Source of the DNA: an uncultured beta proteobacterium
GTDB lineage: Bacteria; Pseudomonadota; Gammaproteobacteria; Burkholderiales; Rhodocyclaceae
Assembly (NCBI GenBank): GCA_903910495.1
Contig: CAIVZW010000187.1
Span: forward strand, 1 to 8,828
Length of the DNA stretch: 8,828 bases
Reading direction: 5' to 3'
The position numbers were made by a program, and so were the translations under genes. A model generated the notes under the pieces. That model worked only from the letters and a program-made list of their open reading frames with translations. It was not told the DNA's origin and ran no database searches. This document shows positions 1-5,356 of this stretch, piece after piece (position 1 is the first letter of the stretch; every line of letters starts with the position of its first letter).

Positions 1-123
1 TTCAAGCTCGGGCACACCGCCGTCAAGCATGGCCCCATAGAGCTGCTGCGCATCTTCAAACGACAGATCGCGAGCGCCTTCGCTGCCACGACCCAACTCC
101 CGGATGAAATGTGCGTAATTCAT
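1..123 (-). CDS. ybiB: YbiB/TrpD2-like protein, N-terminal fragment (runs off the left edge)
   Basis: Only the first 41 codons lie in the window. They begin MNYAHFIRELGRGSEGARDL and continue through a QLYGAMLDGGVPELE-like stretch. This matches the N-terminal helical domain of the YbiB/TrpD2 family: (I/L)GRG near residue 10, ARDL near 20, and a LY..ML.G.VP.LE pattern near 28-41. The family has the fold of anthranilate phosphoribosyltransferase, but YbiB itself is reported as a nucleic-acid-binding protein rather than a tryptophan-biosynthesis enzyme. The start is the ATG at 121-123, preceded by a weak AAGGGA-type ribosome site. It overlaps the stop of a small upstream ORF in an ATGA junction, which suggests translational coupling. 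A strong sigma-54-type promoter lies about 150 bases upstream. Homologues often sit beside assimilatory nitrate/nitrite genes, as I recall, which would fit nitrogen control. A true TrpD is less likely from this N-terminus but cannot be excluded from 41 residues. Confidence 0.8.
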   Translation of the reverse strand, partial: MNYAHFIRELGRGSEGARDLSFEDAQQLYGAMLDGGVPELE

Positions 124-251
124 GGTTTCCCTTGTGTTGGGCAGACGAGCGTTTGTGCAAACCGTCCGGCAAGCATCGGCCGGAGTTCTGGCAGGCAGGA
201 AGCGCAGTCAAGGCTGCAGGAACAAGCGGTCGATTTGACTTCCCTGGTCAT
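120..251 (-). CDS. candidate 43-residue cysteine-rich peptide upstream of ybiB
   Basis: I do not recognise this protein. The ORF starts at the ATG at 249-251, with an AGGAG ribosome site at 260-264 (8-base spacing). It ends in a TGA that overlaps the ybiB ATG (ATGA). The peptide is 43 residues with five cysteines; Cys10, 12, 16 and 19 form a CxCx3CxxC cluster, and Cys37 is near the C-terminus. It has no signal peptide or membrane segment. It is the first possible reading frame after the sigma-54 promoter at 276-291, whose predicted start site (about 265) would leave only a leader of about 14 bases. Third-position GC is only moderate (about 58 percent), so coding potential is not strong. It may be a metal-binding small protein, a leader peptide coupled to ybiB, or untranslated leader RNA. 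The ribosome site, overlap and position favour translation; composition alone does not prove it. Confidence 0.45.
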   Translation of the reverse strand: MTREVKSTACSCSLDCASCLPELRPMLAGRFAQTLVCPTQGKP

Positions 252-275
252 GATGTCCACTCCTGCTCCCAATTG

Positions 276-291
276 AGCAACAGGTGTGCCA
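276..291 (-). promoter_or_regulatory. sigma-54 (RpoN) promoter for the small ORF and ybiB
   Basis: Read on the minus strand the bases are TGGCACACCTGTTGCT. They match the -24/-12 consensus TGGCAC-N5-TTGCW at every specified base, with the correct GG-to-GC spacing. The predicted transcription start is near 265. The promoter points towards the 43-codon ORF and ybiB and lies in non-coding DNA. Sigma-54 promoters need an activator bound upstream, and candidate NtrC sites are present at 344-378. Confidence 0.8.
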
Positions 292-302
292 TGTATATAA
301 AT

Positions 303-315
303 CAGGGACTTGATG
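303..315 (-). promoter_or_regulatory. possible IHF site between enhancer and sigma-54 promoter
   Basis: The minus-strand sequence CATCAAGTCCCTG fits the IHF consensus WATCAANNNNTTR with two mismatches. It lies between the NtrC-like sites and the sigma-54 promoter, in AT-richer DNA, where a bend would bring activator and polymerase together. The consensus is loose, so this is supported mainly by position. Confidence 0.3.
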
Positions 316-343
316 AACATCGCTCCTCTGGAAACCCGAGCGG

Positions 344-360
344 TGCTGCACATTGGTGCA
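344..360. promoter_or_regulatory. NtrC-like enhancer site 1
   Basis: The plus-strand sequence TGCTGCACATTGGTGCA fits the NtrC dyad TGCACC-N5-GGTGCA with two mismatches in the left half; the right half is perfect. Its centre is about 87 bases upstream of the predicted sigma-54 start site, a usual enhancer distance. The 3' part resembles the sites I recall upstream of enterobacterial glnA. Confidence 0.55.
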
Positions 361-361
361 G

Positions 362-378
362 TGCTTCAGGCTGGTGCA
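362..378. promoter_or_regulatory. NtrC-like enhancer site 2
   Basis: The plus-strand sequence TGCTTCAGGCTGGTGCA again has a perfect GGTGCA half and two mismatches in the left TGCACC half. It lies in tandem with site 1, 18 bases centre to centre, and about 105 bases upstream of the predicted start. Two adjacent sites would fit the oligomeric binding of phosphorylated NtrC. The same repeated spacing makes chance similarity less likely than for either site alone. Confidence 0.5.
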
Positions 379-421
379 TCAAGTTCGGGCGGTTTGATTC
401 CGATTCGCCATGGGAGCGGGA

Positions 422-459
422 CGCAAAGATGCCCGCAGGAAATCCCTGCGCGGCAAGTA
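422..459 (+). repeat. diverged copy of the GCAAAG hairpin module found at 7183-7226
   Basis: The plus strand from 422 starts CGCAAAGATGCCC, which is identical to the minus strand from 7226 downwards. After one inserted base and one changed base, the block AGGAAATCCC is also shared, and a GCAAGTA tail matches GCAAAGTA with one gap. The segment folds as a hairpin at 430-455: TGCC/GGCA outside, one bulged C, CGCAGG/CCTGCG inside, and a 5-base loop. It lies about 12 bases beyond the sspB stop. It has no following T-run in either direction, so it is not a standard intrinsic terminator, although it could stabilise or end the sspB transcript. The remainder of 379-470 holds nothing else I recognise. 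Confidence 0.65.
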
Positions 460-470
460 CCGGTCCTGAA

Positions 471-887
471 TTATTTGATGCGCTGCAATCTGGGTCGTCC
501 CGCTGGCGGAACAGGCGGTTCGGGATCACGATCCTCGGCAGCACTGACCGTAGCCCCGGCCTGGCCCTCACTATCCGGTTCAAACGCCATGCCGGCACCG
601 TTTTCCTTGGCATAGATGGCCGCTACATTGCCGATAGGCACCGAGATGTCGCGCGCCACACCCCCGAAGCGTGCCTGGAATGAGATTCCGTCATTGGCGA
701 GGTTCAGATGCCCGGTCGCTTCGTGCCCGATGTTCAGAACGATTTTCCCGTCACGCACAAACTCGCGTGGAACACGTGCACGCTCATCGGCAACGACAGC
801 GATATAGGGCGTAAACCCGTGGTCACAGCACCATTCGTGGATGGCGCGAATCAGGTAGGGCTTGGTCGACGGCAGTTCCATGGTCAT
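471..887 (-). CDS. sspB: SspB, ClpXP protease specificity-enhancing factor
   Basis: SspB is a cytoplasmic adaptor that binds ssrA-tagged and other substrates and tethers them to ClpX, speeding their degradation. The 138 residues start MTMELPSTKPYLIRAIHEWC. The folded substrate-binding domain covers about residues 5-105, with family signatures STKPYL.RA..EW...G.TPY, VLNI, GHL.L....I.F.ARF.G and I.VP...V.AIYA.ENG.GM.F. A Pro/Glu-rich flexible linker follows (about 105-128). The extreme C-terminus, GRPRLQRIK, is the conserved ClpX-binding (XB) tail. The start could be the ATG at 885-887 or the one two codons in (879-881), which has a better-placed GGA. It follows sspA by 67 bases, as in the conserved sspA-sspB pair. 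A hairpin sits in the gap between the two genes. Confidence 0.95.
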   Translation of the reverse strand: MTMELPSTKPYLIRAIHEWCCDHGFTPYIAVVADERARVPREFVRDGKIVLNIGHEATGHLNLANDGISFQARFGGVARDISVPIGNVAAIYAKENGAGMAFEPDSEGQAGATVSAAEDRDPEPPVPPAGRPRLQRIK

Positions 888-920
888 TTCCGAAACAAAT
901 CGACGGTACAGGAAGGAAAG

Positions 921-940
921 GTCCGGCTGCGAAACCGGAC
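921..940 (-). terminator. hairpin between sspA and sspB (possible attenuator)
   Basis: A perfect 6-bp stem GTCCGG/CCGGAC with an 8-base loop begins about 15 bases after the sspA stop. On the minus strand it is followed by the pyrimidine-rich CTTTCCTTCCT. The U content is too interrupted for a strong intrinsic terminator. Partial termination or mRNA processing, lowering sspB relative to sspA, is plausible. Confidence 0.35.
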
Positions 941-954
941 GTCTTTCAGAGAAA

Positions 955-1551
955 CTAACGGCGCATGGCTTTCTCGGACGGCGTCAGCGCATCGATGAAT
1001 CCCTGACGGCTGAAAATCCGCTCGGCGTACTTCATCAGGGAAGCTGCGGACTTTGGCAATTCGATCGCGTAGTGGTCAAGACGCCACAAGAGCGGCGCAA
1101 TGGCGACGTCGAGCATGGAGAATTCTTCGCCGAGCATGTGTTTCTGTTTGACGAATACCGGCGACATCTCGGTCAGGCGATCGCGGATGATTTGACGCGC
1201 CTTGTCGGCTGTCTTGATATTTTTCTCCAGCGCCTCGATGTGCGAAAAGACTTCGCGTTCCATCGTGATCAGCAGTTGGCGCGCACGCGCACGCATGATT
1301 GGATCAGCAGGCATCAATTGCGGATGCGGGAAGCGTTCGTCGATGTACTCGTTGATGATGTTCGGCTCGTAGAGGATGAGGTCGCGCTCAACGAGAACCG
1401 GCACCCGGCCATAGGGGTTGATGATGGCGATGTCTTCCTGCTTGGCGAAGAGATCAACATCAATCACCTGGAAATCCATGCCCTTTTCATAAAGGACGAT
1501 GCGGCAACGCTGACTGAACGGGCAGGTTGTGCCCGAATAAAGATTCATCAT
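955..1551 (-). CDS. sspA: SspA, stringent starvation protein A (GST-fold RNA polymerase-associated protein)
   Basis: SspA is a glutathione-S-transferase-fold protein that binds RNA polymerase holoenzyme and modulates transcription under starvation and acid stress; it is not itself an active transferase. The 198 residues start MMNLYSGTTCPFSQRCRIVL. The thioredoxin-like domain spans about residues 1-80 and includes the cis-proline region NPYGRVPVLV (Pro51). The helical C-terminal domain covers about 88-190. The PHP triplet in DERFPHPQLMPADP (residues 75-77) matches the surface pocket known to be needed for SspA function in E. coli. I chose the ATG pair at 1546-1551 because the family begins MM.LYSGTTCPFSQRC and a GGGG lies about 8 bases upstream; an in-frame ATG 30 bases further upstream has no ribosome site. 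A weak promoter-like pair (TTGCCG, 16 bases, TATTTT at 1565-1592) precedes the gene, which may instead be read through from petC. Confidence 0.95.
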   Translation of the reverse strand: MMNLYSGTTCPFSQRCRIVLYEKGMDFQVIDVDLFAKQEDIAIINPYGRVPVLVERDLILYEPNIINEYIDERFPHPQLMPADPIMRARARQLLITMEREVFSHIEALEKNIKTADKARQIIRDRLTEMSPVFVKQKHMLGEEFSMLDVAIAPLLWRLDHYAIELPKSAASLMKYAERIFSRQGFIDALTPSEKAMRR

Positions 1552-1575
1552 GATCAATACCCCAAAAATACGAAC

Positions 1576-1626
1576 CGGCATCGTGACGGCAACGGACGCT
1601 GTATTGCGTTTATGCCGGCGATGCCG
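1576..1626. repeat. inverted repeat in the petC-sspA spacer
   Basis: CGGCATCG at 1576-1583 is the exact reverse complement of CGATGCCG at 1619-1626. An alternative 7-bp partner, ATGCCGG, lies at 1612-1618. The 35-base interior can form a small ACGC/GCGT hairpin. There is no U-tract, so this is not a classical terminator. It could be part of an sspA leader, an operator, or the result of GC-rich composition. Confidence 0.3.
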
Positions 1627-1658
1627 TAGCCCGAGAACAGGCGATTGCTAAAACGTGC

Positions 1659-2393
1659 TCAATTCTTCTTGACGTCTTTCCAGAATTCCTTCTTCAACGC
1701 ATAGGACACGCCGAAGAGAATCATCAGGAAGGCCAGAACACCATAACCCAGCTGCTTACGGAAACCAGCCCCGGGTTCACCGGCCCAGACCAGGAAACCC
1801 ACCAGATCGGCAACCTGCTTGTCGTACTCGGTTCGTGACAACTGCCCGGGGACAGCCGTGACCAGTTCATGGGTTTCGTGATTCAGCACCTGCTGCCCCT
1901 GCAGTTCCCACAGGACGTGCGGCATGCCGACATTGGCGAATACGGTGTTGTTCCAGCCGGTCGGACGCTGTTCATCACGATAGAAGGAACGCAGATAGGT
2001 GAACAGCCAGTCGGCACCGCTTCCATCCGCTGACGCCCGTGCCCGGGCCACCAGCGTCAGATCAGGCGGGTTCGCACCGAACCACTGCTTCTGTTCGGCC
2101 GGACGCGCGGCGATACGCATCGGTTCACCGATCTTGTCGGCAGTGAACATCAGGTTTTCCCTGACCTGCTGCTCGCTCAGTCCGAGTTCGGTCAGACGGT
2201 TATAGCGCACGAAACTGAGGCTGTGGCAGCTAAGGCAATAGTTCACGAACACCTTGGCGCCATTCTGCAAAGCGGCTTTGTCGTCCTGAACATCCGGCGC
2301 CTTGTCGAGTTGCAGCGCCGCGCCCGCAGCAAATACCGTGACCGGGACAAACAGGAGCACCAGCAGGAATTTCTTGATGATATCCGCTTTCAT
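1659..2393 (-). CDS. petC: cytochrome c1 subunit of the bc1 complex
   Basis: This is the c-type cytochrome of ubiquinol:cytochrome c oxidoreductase. It takes electrons from the Rieske protein and passes them to soluble or membrane cytochrome c on the periplasmic side. The 244 residues comprise an N-terminal signal peptide (about 1-23, hydrophobic core FLLVLLFVPVTVFA), the haem-attachment motif CLSCH (Cys53, Cys56, His57), and the axial methionine in the GMPHVLWELQG segment (Met157). A C-terminal membrane anchor (about 215-234, YGVLAFLMILFGVSYAL) is followed by the basic KKEFWKDVKKN tail. The start is the ATG at 2391-2393, because the signal peptide begins there; the frame stays open upstream only as a shadow of petB. 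The ATG overlaps the petB stop (ATGA), implying translational coupling. Confidence 0.96.
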   Translation of the reverse strand: MKADIIKKFLLVLLFVPVTVFAAGAALQLDKAPDVQDDKAALQNGAKVFVNYCLSCHSLSFVRYNRLTELGLSEQQVRENLMFTADKIGEPMRIAARPAEQKQWFGANPPDLTLVARARASADGSGADWLFTYLRSFYRDEQRPTGWNNTVFANVGMPHVLWELQGQQVLNHETHELVTAVPGQLSRTEYDKQVADLVGFLVWAGEPGAGFRKQLGYGVLAFLMILFGVSYALKKEFWKDVKKN

Positions 2394-3694
2394 TTGAAGG
2401 TCACCCTTTCCGGTTCGGGTTTGCACTTGTCGATCTTCGAATACCAGGGCATCAACAGGAAGAAACCGAAATAGATGACACTGCAAAACTGCGAAATCAG
2501 TTGGCCGGCCGCTGACGGCGGCTGGGTACCCAGATAGCCGAGGGTCAGGAAAGCAATGACGAAAGCCGTCAGAAAACTCTTGTAGATCGGGCCACGATAG
2601 CGGATCGACTTCACCGGGCTGCGATCGAGCCAAGGCAGGAAGCCGATGATCATTACCGAGGCGCCCATCGCCACAACTCCCCAGAACTTGGCATCCAGAC
2701 CAAACAGAGGCCAGACCATCGAGCGCAGGATCGAATACGAGGGCGTGAAATACCACACCGGTGCAATGTGCAGTGGCGTCTTCAGCGGATCGGCCGGGAA
2801 GAAATTGTTGTACTCCAGGAAGTAGCCGCCGCCTTCAGGCGCAAAGAAGACGATGGACGAAAACACGATCATGAAGACCACCACTCCGACAATATCCTTT
2901 ACCGTGTAATACGGGTGGAAGGGAATACCATCGAGCGGAATACCCTTGGCATCGACCGTCTTCTTGATCTCGATACCGTCCGGATTGTTTGAGCCGACCT
3001 CGTGCAGCGCCAGGATATGGGCAGCCACCAGGCCGAGCAGCGCGAGCGGAACGGCAATCACGTGGAAGGAGAAAAAGCGGTTCAGGGTAGCGTCGCCGAT
3101 CACGAAATCGCCGCGAATCCAGATCGAGAGCGGTTCGCCGATCAGCGGAATGGCGGAAAACAGATTGACGATGACCTGCGCGCCCCAGTACGACATTTGC
3201 CCCCAGGGCAGTAGATAGCCCATGAAGGCTTCGGCCATCAGCACCAGAAAGATCAGGGTACCGAACACCCAGATCAGTTCGCGCGGCTTGCGGTACGAAC
3301 CGTAGAGCATGCCGCGGAACATGTGCAGATACACCACGACGAAGAAGGCCGAAGCGCCGGTAGAGTGCATGTAGCGGATCAGCCAGCCCCATTGCACGTC
3401 GCGCATGATGTATTCGACACTGGCAAAGGCGACCGGAATGCCACTGGCGTTGAGCGAGGCGTCGGGCTTGTAGAACATCACCAGGAAAATCCCGGTAAGG
3501 ATCTGAATGGCCAGCACCACCATCGCCAGAACACCTAAGACGTACCACAGGTTGAAGTTCTTCGGCGCGTAATACTCCGACAGATGAGCACGCCACAGCG
3601 ACGTGGCCGGGAAGCGCGCGTCAACCCATTCGAGCAGGTTTCCCGGCAGCGAACCGTCGGACTTGTACTTTTCGTAATTGCTGTTCACAGACAT
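2390..3694 (-). CDS. petB: cytochrome b subunit of the bc1 complex
   Basis: This is the membrane core of the bc1 complex, carrying haems bL and bH and the quinol-oxidation and quinone-reduction sites. It is 434 residues with about eight membrane helices, at the long end of the full-length (non-split) cytochrome b family. The haem ligands are His110 and His124 in helix B (RYMHSTGAS, YLHMFRG) and His211 and His226 in helix D (FFSFHVIAVP, AAHILALHE). The second pair is 15 residues apart, one more than in mitochondrial cytochrome b. The Qo-site motif, PEWY in mitochondria, is PVWY here (312-315), a variant known in beta- and gammaproteobacteria. The GSNNP signature follows the last haem ligand. 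The ATG lies 3 bases after the petA stop, with an AAGGGGG ribosome site inside the end of petA; the stop overlaps the petC start. Confidence 0.97.
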   Translation of the reverse strand: MSVNSNYEKYKSDGSLPGNLLEWVDARFPATSLWRAHLSEYYAPKNFNLWYVLGVLAMVVLAIQILTGIFLVMFYKPDASLNASGIPVAFASVEYIMRDVQWGWLIRYMHSTGASAFFVVVYLHMFRGMLYGSYRKPRELIWVFGTLIFLVLMAEAFMGYLLPWGQMSYWGAQVIVNLFSAIPLIGEPLSIWIRGDFVIGDATLNRFFSFHVIAVPLALLGLVAAHILALHEVGSNNPDGIEIKKTVDAKGIPLDGIPFHPYYTVKDIVGVVVFMIVFSSIVFFAPEGGGYFLEYNNFFPADPLKTPLHIAPVWYFTPSYSILRSMVWPLFGLDAKFWGVVAMGASVMIIGFLPWLDRSPVKSIRYRGPIYKSFLTAFVIAFLTLGYLGTQPPSAAGQLISQFCSVIYFGFFLLMPWYSKIDKCKPEPERVTFK

Positions 3695-3697
3695 CGC

Positions 3698-4300
3698 CTA
3701 CGCCCCCTTCTTGTCTTCGCCGATCAGGATGCGCGTATCCGTGAGATACGTGTGCGGCGGCACTTCAAGGTTGGTCGGGGCCGGCTTGTTCTTGTAAACA
3801 CGGCCGGCGAAGTCGAAGGTCGAACCGTGGCAGGGGCACAGGAAGCCACCGGGCCAGTCGGCCGCCATGCCTTCATCGACGCCCTTCTTGAACTTGGATG
3901 ACGGGGAACAGCCGAGATGCGTGCAGATGCCGACGACGACCAGCAGATTCGGTTTGAGCTTGTTCGACCGTGTCGCGTTCTGGCAATACTCGGGCTGCTG
4001 ATTGACTTCGGACTTCGGGTCGGCCACCGCATCATCAAGTTTGGGCAGCGTATCGAGCATTTCCTGGGTGCGGTTGAAGACCCATACCGGCTTGCCGCGC
4101 CATTCGACAGTAATCAACTGTCCCGCCGCCAGATTGCCGACATCCACCTCGACCGGCGCACCTGCGGCTTTGGCTCGTTCCGAAGGCAACATGCTGGAGA
4201 GGAAAGGCACCATTGCCGTCACTGCTCCCGCTCCGCCGACAGCGGCAGTCGCGACAATCAGCCGCCGTCTGCCGCAATCCACTTTGCCATCTTTGCTCAT
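3698..4300 (-). CDS. petA: Rieske iron-sulfur subunit of the bc1 complex
   Basis: The Rieske protein accepts the first electron from quinol at the Qo site of cytochrome b and moves it to cytochrome c1. It has 200 residues. An uncleaved twin-arginine-type signal anchor sits at about 10-38 (GRRRLIVATAAVGGAGAVTA). The soluble domain carries the [2Fe-2S] ligands CTHLGC (Cys126, His128; disulfide Cys131) and CPCHGS (Cys155, His158; disulfide Cys157). The Pro-rich PAPTNLEVPPH strand lies near 173-183. It is first in the petABC operon, with an AGGG ribosome site upstream of the ATG and a sigma-70-like promoter in the 100-base gap after recR. A cysteine at position 9, just before the arginines, is unusual to my eye but of unknown meaning. 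Confidence 0.97.
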   Translation of the reverse strand: MSKDGKVDCGRRRLIVATAAVGGAGAVTAMVPFLSSMLPSERAKAAGAPVEVDVGNLAAGQLITVEWRGKPVWVFNRTQEMLDTLPKLDDAVADPKSEVNQQPEYCQNATRSNKLKPNLLVVVGICTHLGCSPSSKFKKGVDEGMAADWPGGFLCPCHGSTFDFAGRVYKNKPAPTNLEVPPHTYLTDTRILIGEDKKGA

Positions 4301-4350
4301 CGTACTAACCCTCGGGACGAAATAACCGATGTTGGAAACATAAGTACCGG

Positions 4351-4379
4351 ACTATACGCTAAATTCGCCCCCGATTGAA
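4351..4379 (-). promoter_or_regulatory. probable sigma-70 promoter of petABC
   Basis: On the minus strand the -10 box is TATAGT (4351-4356, five of six consensus bases). A weak -35 box, TTCAAT (4374-4379), lies 17 bases upstream. The predicted start is near 4344, leaving a leader of about 43 bases before petA. It is in the only gap between recR and petA, where an independent promoter is expected because the two blocks have unrelated functions. Confidence 0.5.
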
Positions 4380-4400
4380 GTGGGGCAAGATGCCAAACAC

Positions 4401-5003
4401 CTATTCGGCAAGCGGTTTACGCTCACGGAAGGCCTGCGCCAGCGTTCCGGCATCGACGTATTCGAGTTCGCCGCCAACGGGCACGCCACGCGCAATGCGC
4501 GAAACGCGGAGGGCACGGCTTTTCAGCATTTCCGTCAGGTAATGCGCCGTCACTTCACCTTCATTGGTGAAATTGGTCGCCAGAATGACCTCCTGCACCA
4601 CCCCATCACTGGCCCGCGCCAGCAGTTGATCAAGCTGCAACTCGCGCGGACCGATGCCATCCAGCGGCGAAACGCGCCCCATCAGGACGTAGTACAGACC
4701 CGAGTAGGCGTGCGTCTGTTCCATCATGTTCATGTCCACCGGCGTTTCGACGACACAGAGCAGGCTGGCGTCGCGCCGGGACGACAGGCAGCGTTCGCAG
4801 ATCTCGGCTTCGGTGAAGGTATTGCAGCGCTGACAGTGTCGCAGCGCCTGCAGCGCAAGCTGCAGGGTATCGGCCAGATGCCGGGCACCCGTGCGGTCAC
4901 GTTGCATCAGATAGTAGGCCATGCGCTGCGCCGATTTCGGGCCGATTCCGGGCAGGCAGCGCAGCGCCTCGATCAGCGCTTCGAGGCTGGACGGGTTAGA
5001 CAT
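4401..5003 (-). CDS. recR: RecR, recombination mediator protein
   Basis: RecR acts with RecO (and RecF) to load RecA onto SSB-coated single-stranded gaps during recombinational repair. The 200 residues match the usual length. They contain a helix-hairpin-helix DNA-binding segment (about 8-30, [19 protein letters not shown]), a C4 zinc finger (Cys57, Cys60, Cys69, Cys72) and a Toprim domain (about 79-175, [16 protein letters not shown], then [10 protein letters not shown]). The ATG at 5001-5003 is preferred to the in-frame TTG just before it. The gene begins 9 bases after the ybaB stop in the conserved dnaX-ybaB-recR operon. A weak stem with TGCC/GGCA ends overlaps its stop codon but lacks a U-tract. 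Confidence 0.96.
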   Translation of the reverse strand: MSNPSSLEALIEALRCLPGIGPKSAQRMAYYLMQRDRTGARHLADTLQLALQALRHCQRCNTFTEAEICERCLSSRRDASLLCVVETPVDMNMMEQTHAYSGLYYVLMGRVSPLDGIGPRELQLDQLLARASDGVVQEVILATNFTNEGEVTAHYLTEMLKSRALRVSRIARGVPVGGELEYVDAGTLAQAFRERKPLAE

Positions 5004-5012
5004 CAAGGCGCT

Positions 5013-5336
5013 TCAGAAGGGCAGTTTCATTCCGGGCGGCAGATTCAGTCCGGCGGTAAAGCCGGACATACGCTCCTGTGAAAGCTGTTCGGCACGGCGC
5101 ATGGCGTCGTTGACGGCAGCGGCCACCAGATCTTCGAGCATTTCCCGGTCATCCATCACCGAGGGTTCGATCGACACGCGGCGCACATCGTGCGCACAGG
5201 TCATCAGTACCTTGACCATGCCGGCGCCGGACTGTCCCTCGACTTCAACCAGCGCCAGTTGCTCCTGCGCCTTTTTCATGTTTTCCTGCATTTGTTGGGC
5301 CTGTTTCATCAGGCCGGCGATTCCGCCTTTCATCAT
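5013..5336 (-). CDS. ybaB: YbaB/EbfC nucleoid-associated DNA-binding protein
   Basis: This is a small dimeric DNA-binding protein that coats and shapes the nucleoid. At 107 residues it is close to the 109 of E. coli. Family features are the N-terminal [22 protein letters not shown] helix, the [17 protein letters not shown] strand region (about 32-47), and [25 protein letters not shown] (about 56-83), ending in a glycine/proline-rich [11 protein letters not shown] tail. Two ATGs open the gene; a GAGG lies 4 bases before the first and 7 before the second, so the true start may be the second (5331-5333). It starts 20 bases after the dnaX stop and is cotranscribed with dnaX and recR. Confidence 0.96.
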   Translation of the reverse strand: MMKGGIAGLMKQAQQMQENMKKAQEQLALVEVEGQSGAGMVKVLMTCAHDVRRVSIEPSVMDDREMLEDLVAAAVNDAMRRAEQLSQERMSGFTAGLNLPPGMKLPF

Positions 5337-5356
5337 CTTGCTTGCCTCAACTGGAA

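Noticed and set aside
111..683. 190-codon plus-strand open frame at the left end
   Set aside because: It covers the sigma-54 promoter region and the antisense of sspB and ybiB. It shows no recognisable domain, and its composition is that of an antisense shadow.
862..1629. 255-codon plus-strand open frame opposite sspA
   Set aside because: It lies fully antisense to the well-conserved sspA, and its product resembles no family. Such long shadows are common in GC-rich DNA.
2394..2756. Upstream extension of the petC frame by 121 codons
   Set aside because: The extension lies inside petB in another frame. The signal peptide of cytochrome c1 begins at the ATG at 2391-2393.
2835..3596. 253-codon minus-strand frame inside petB
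   Set aside because: It is an alternative frame of petB. The petB frame has all haem ligands and Qo motifs, and this one has no domain.
4390..4409. Intrinsic terminator at the recR 3' end
   Set aside because: A TGCC/GGCA stem exists but is short, includes a wobble pair, overlaps the stop codon and has no T-run after it.
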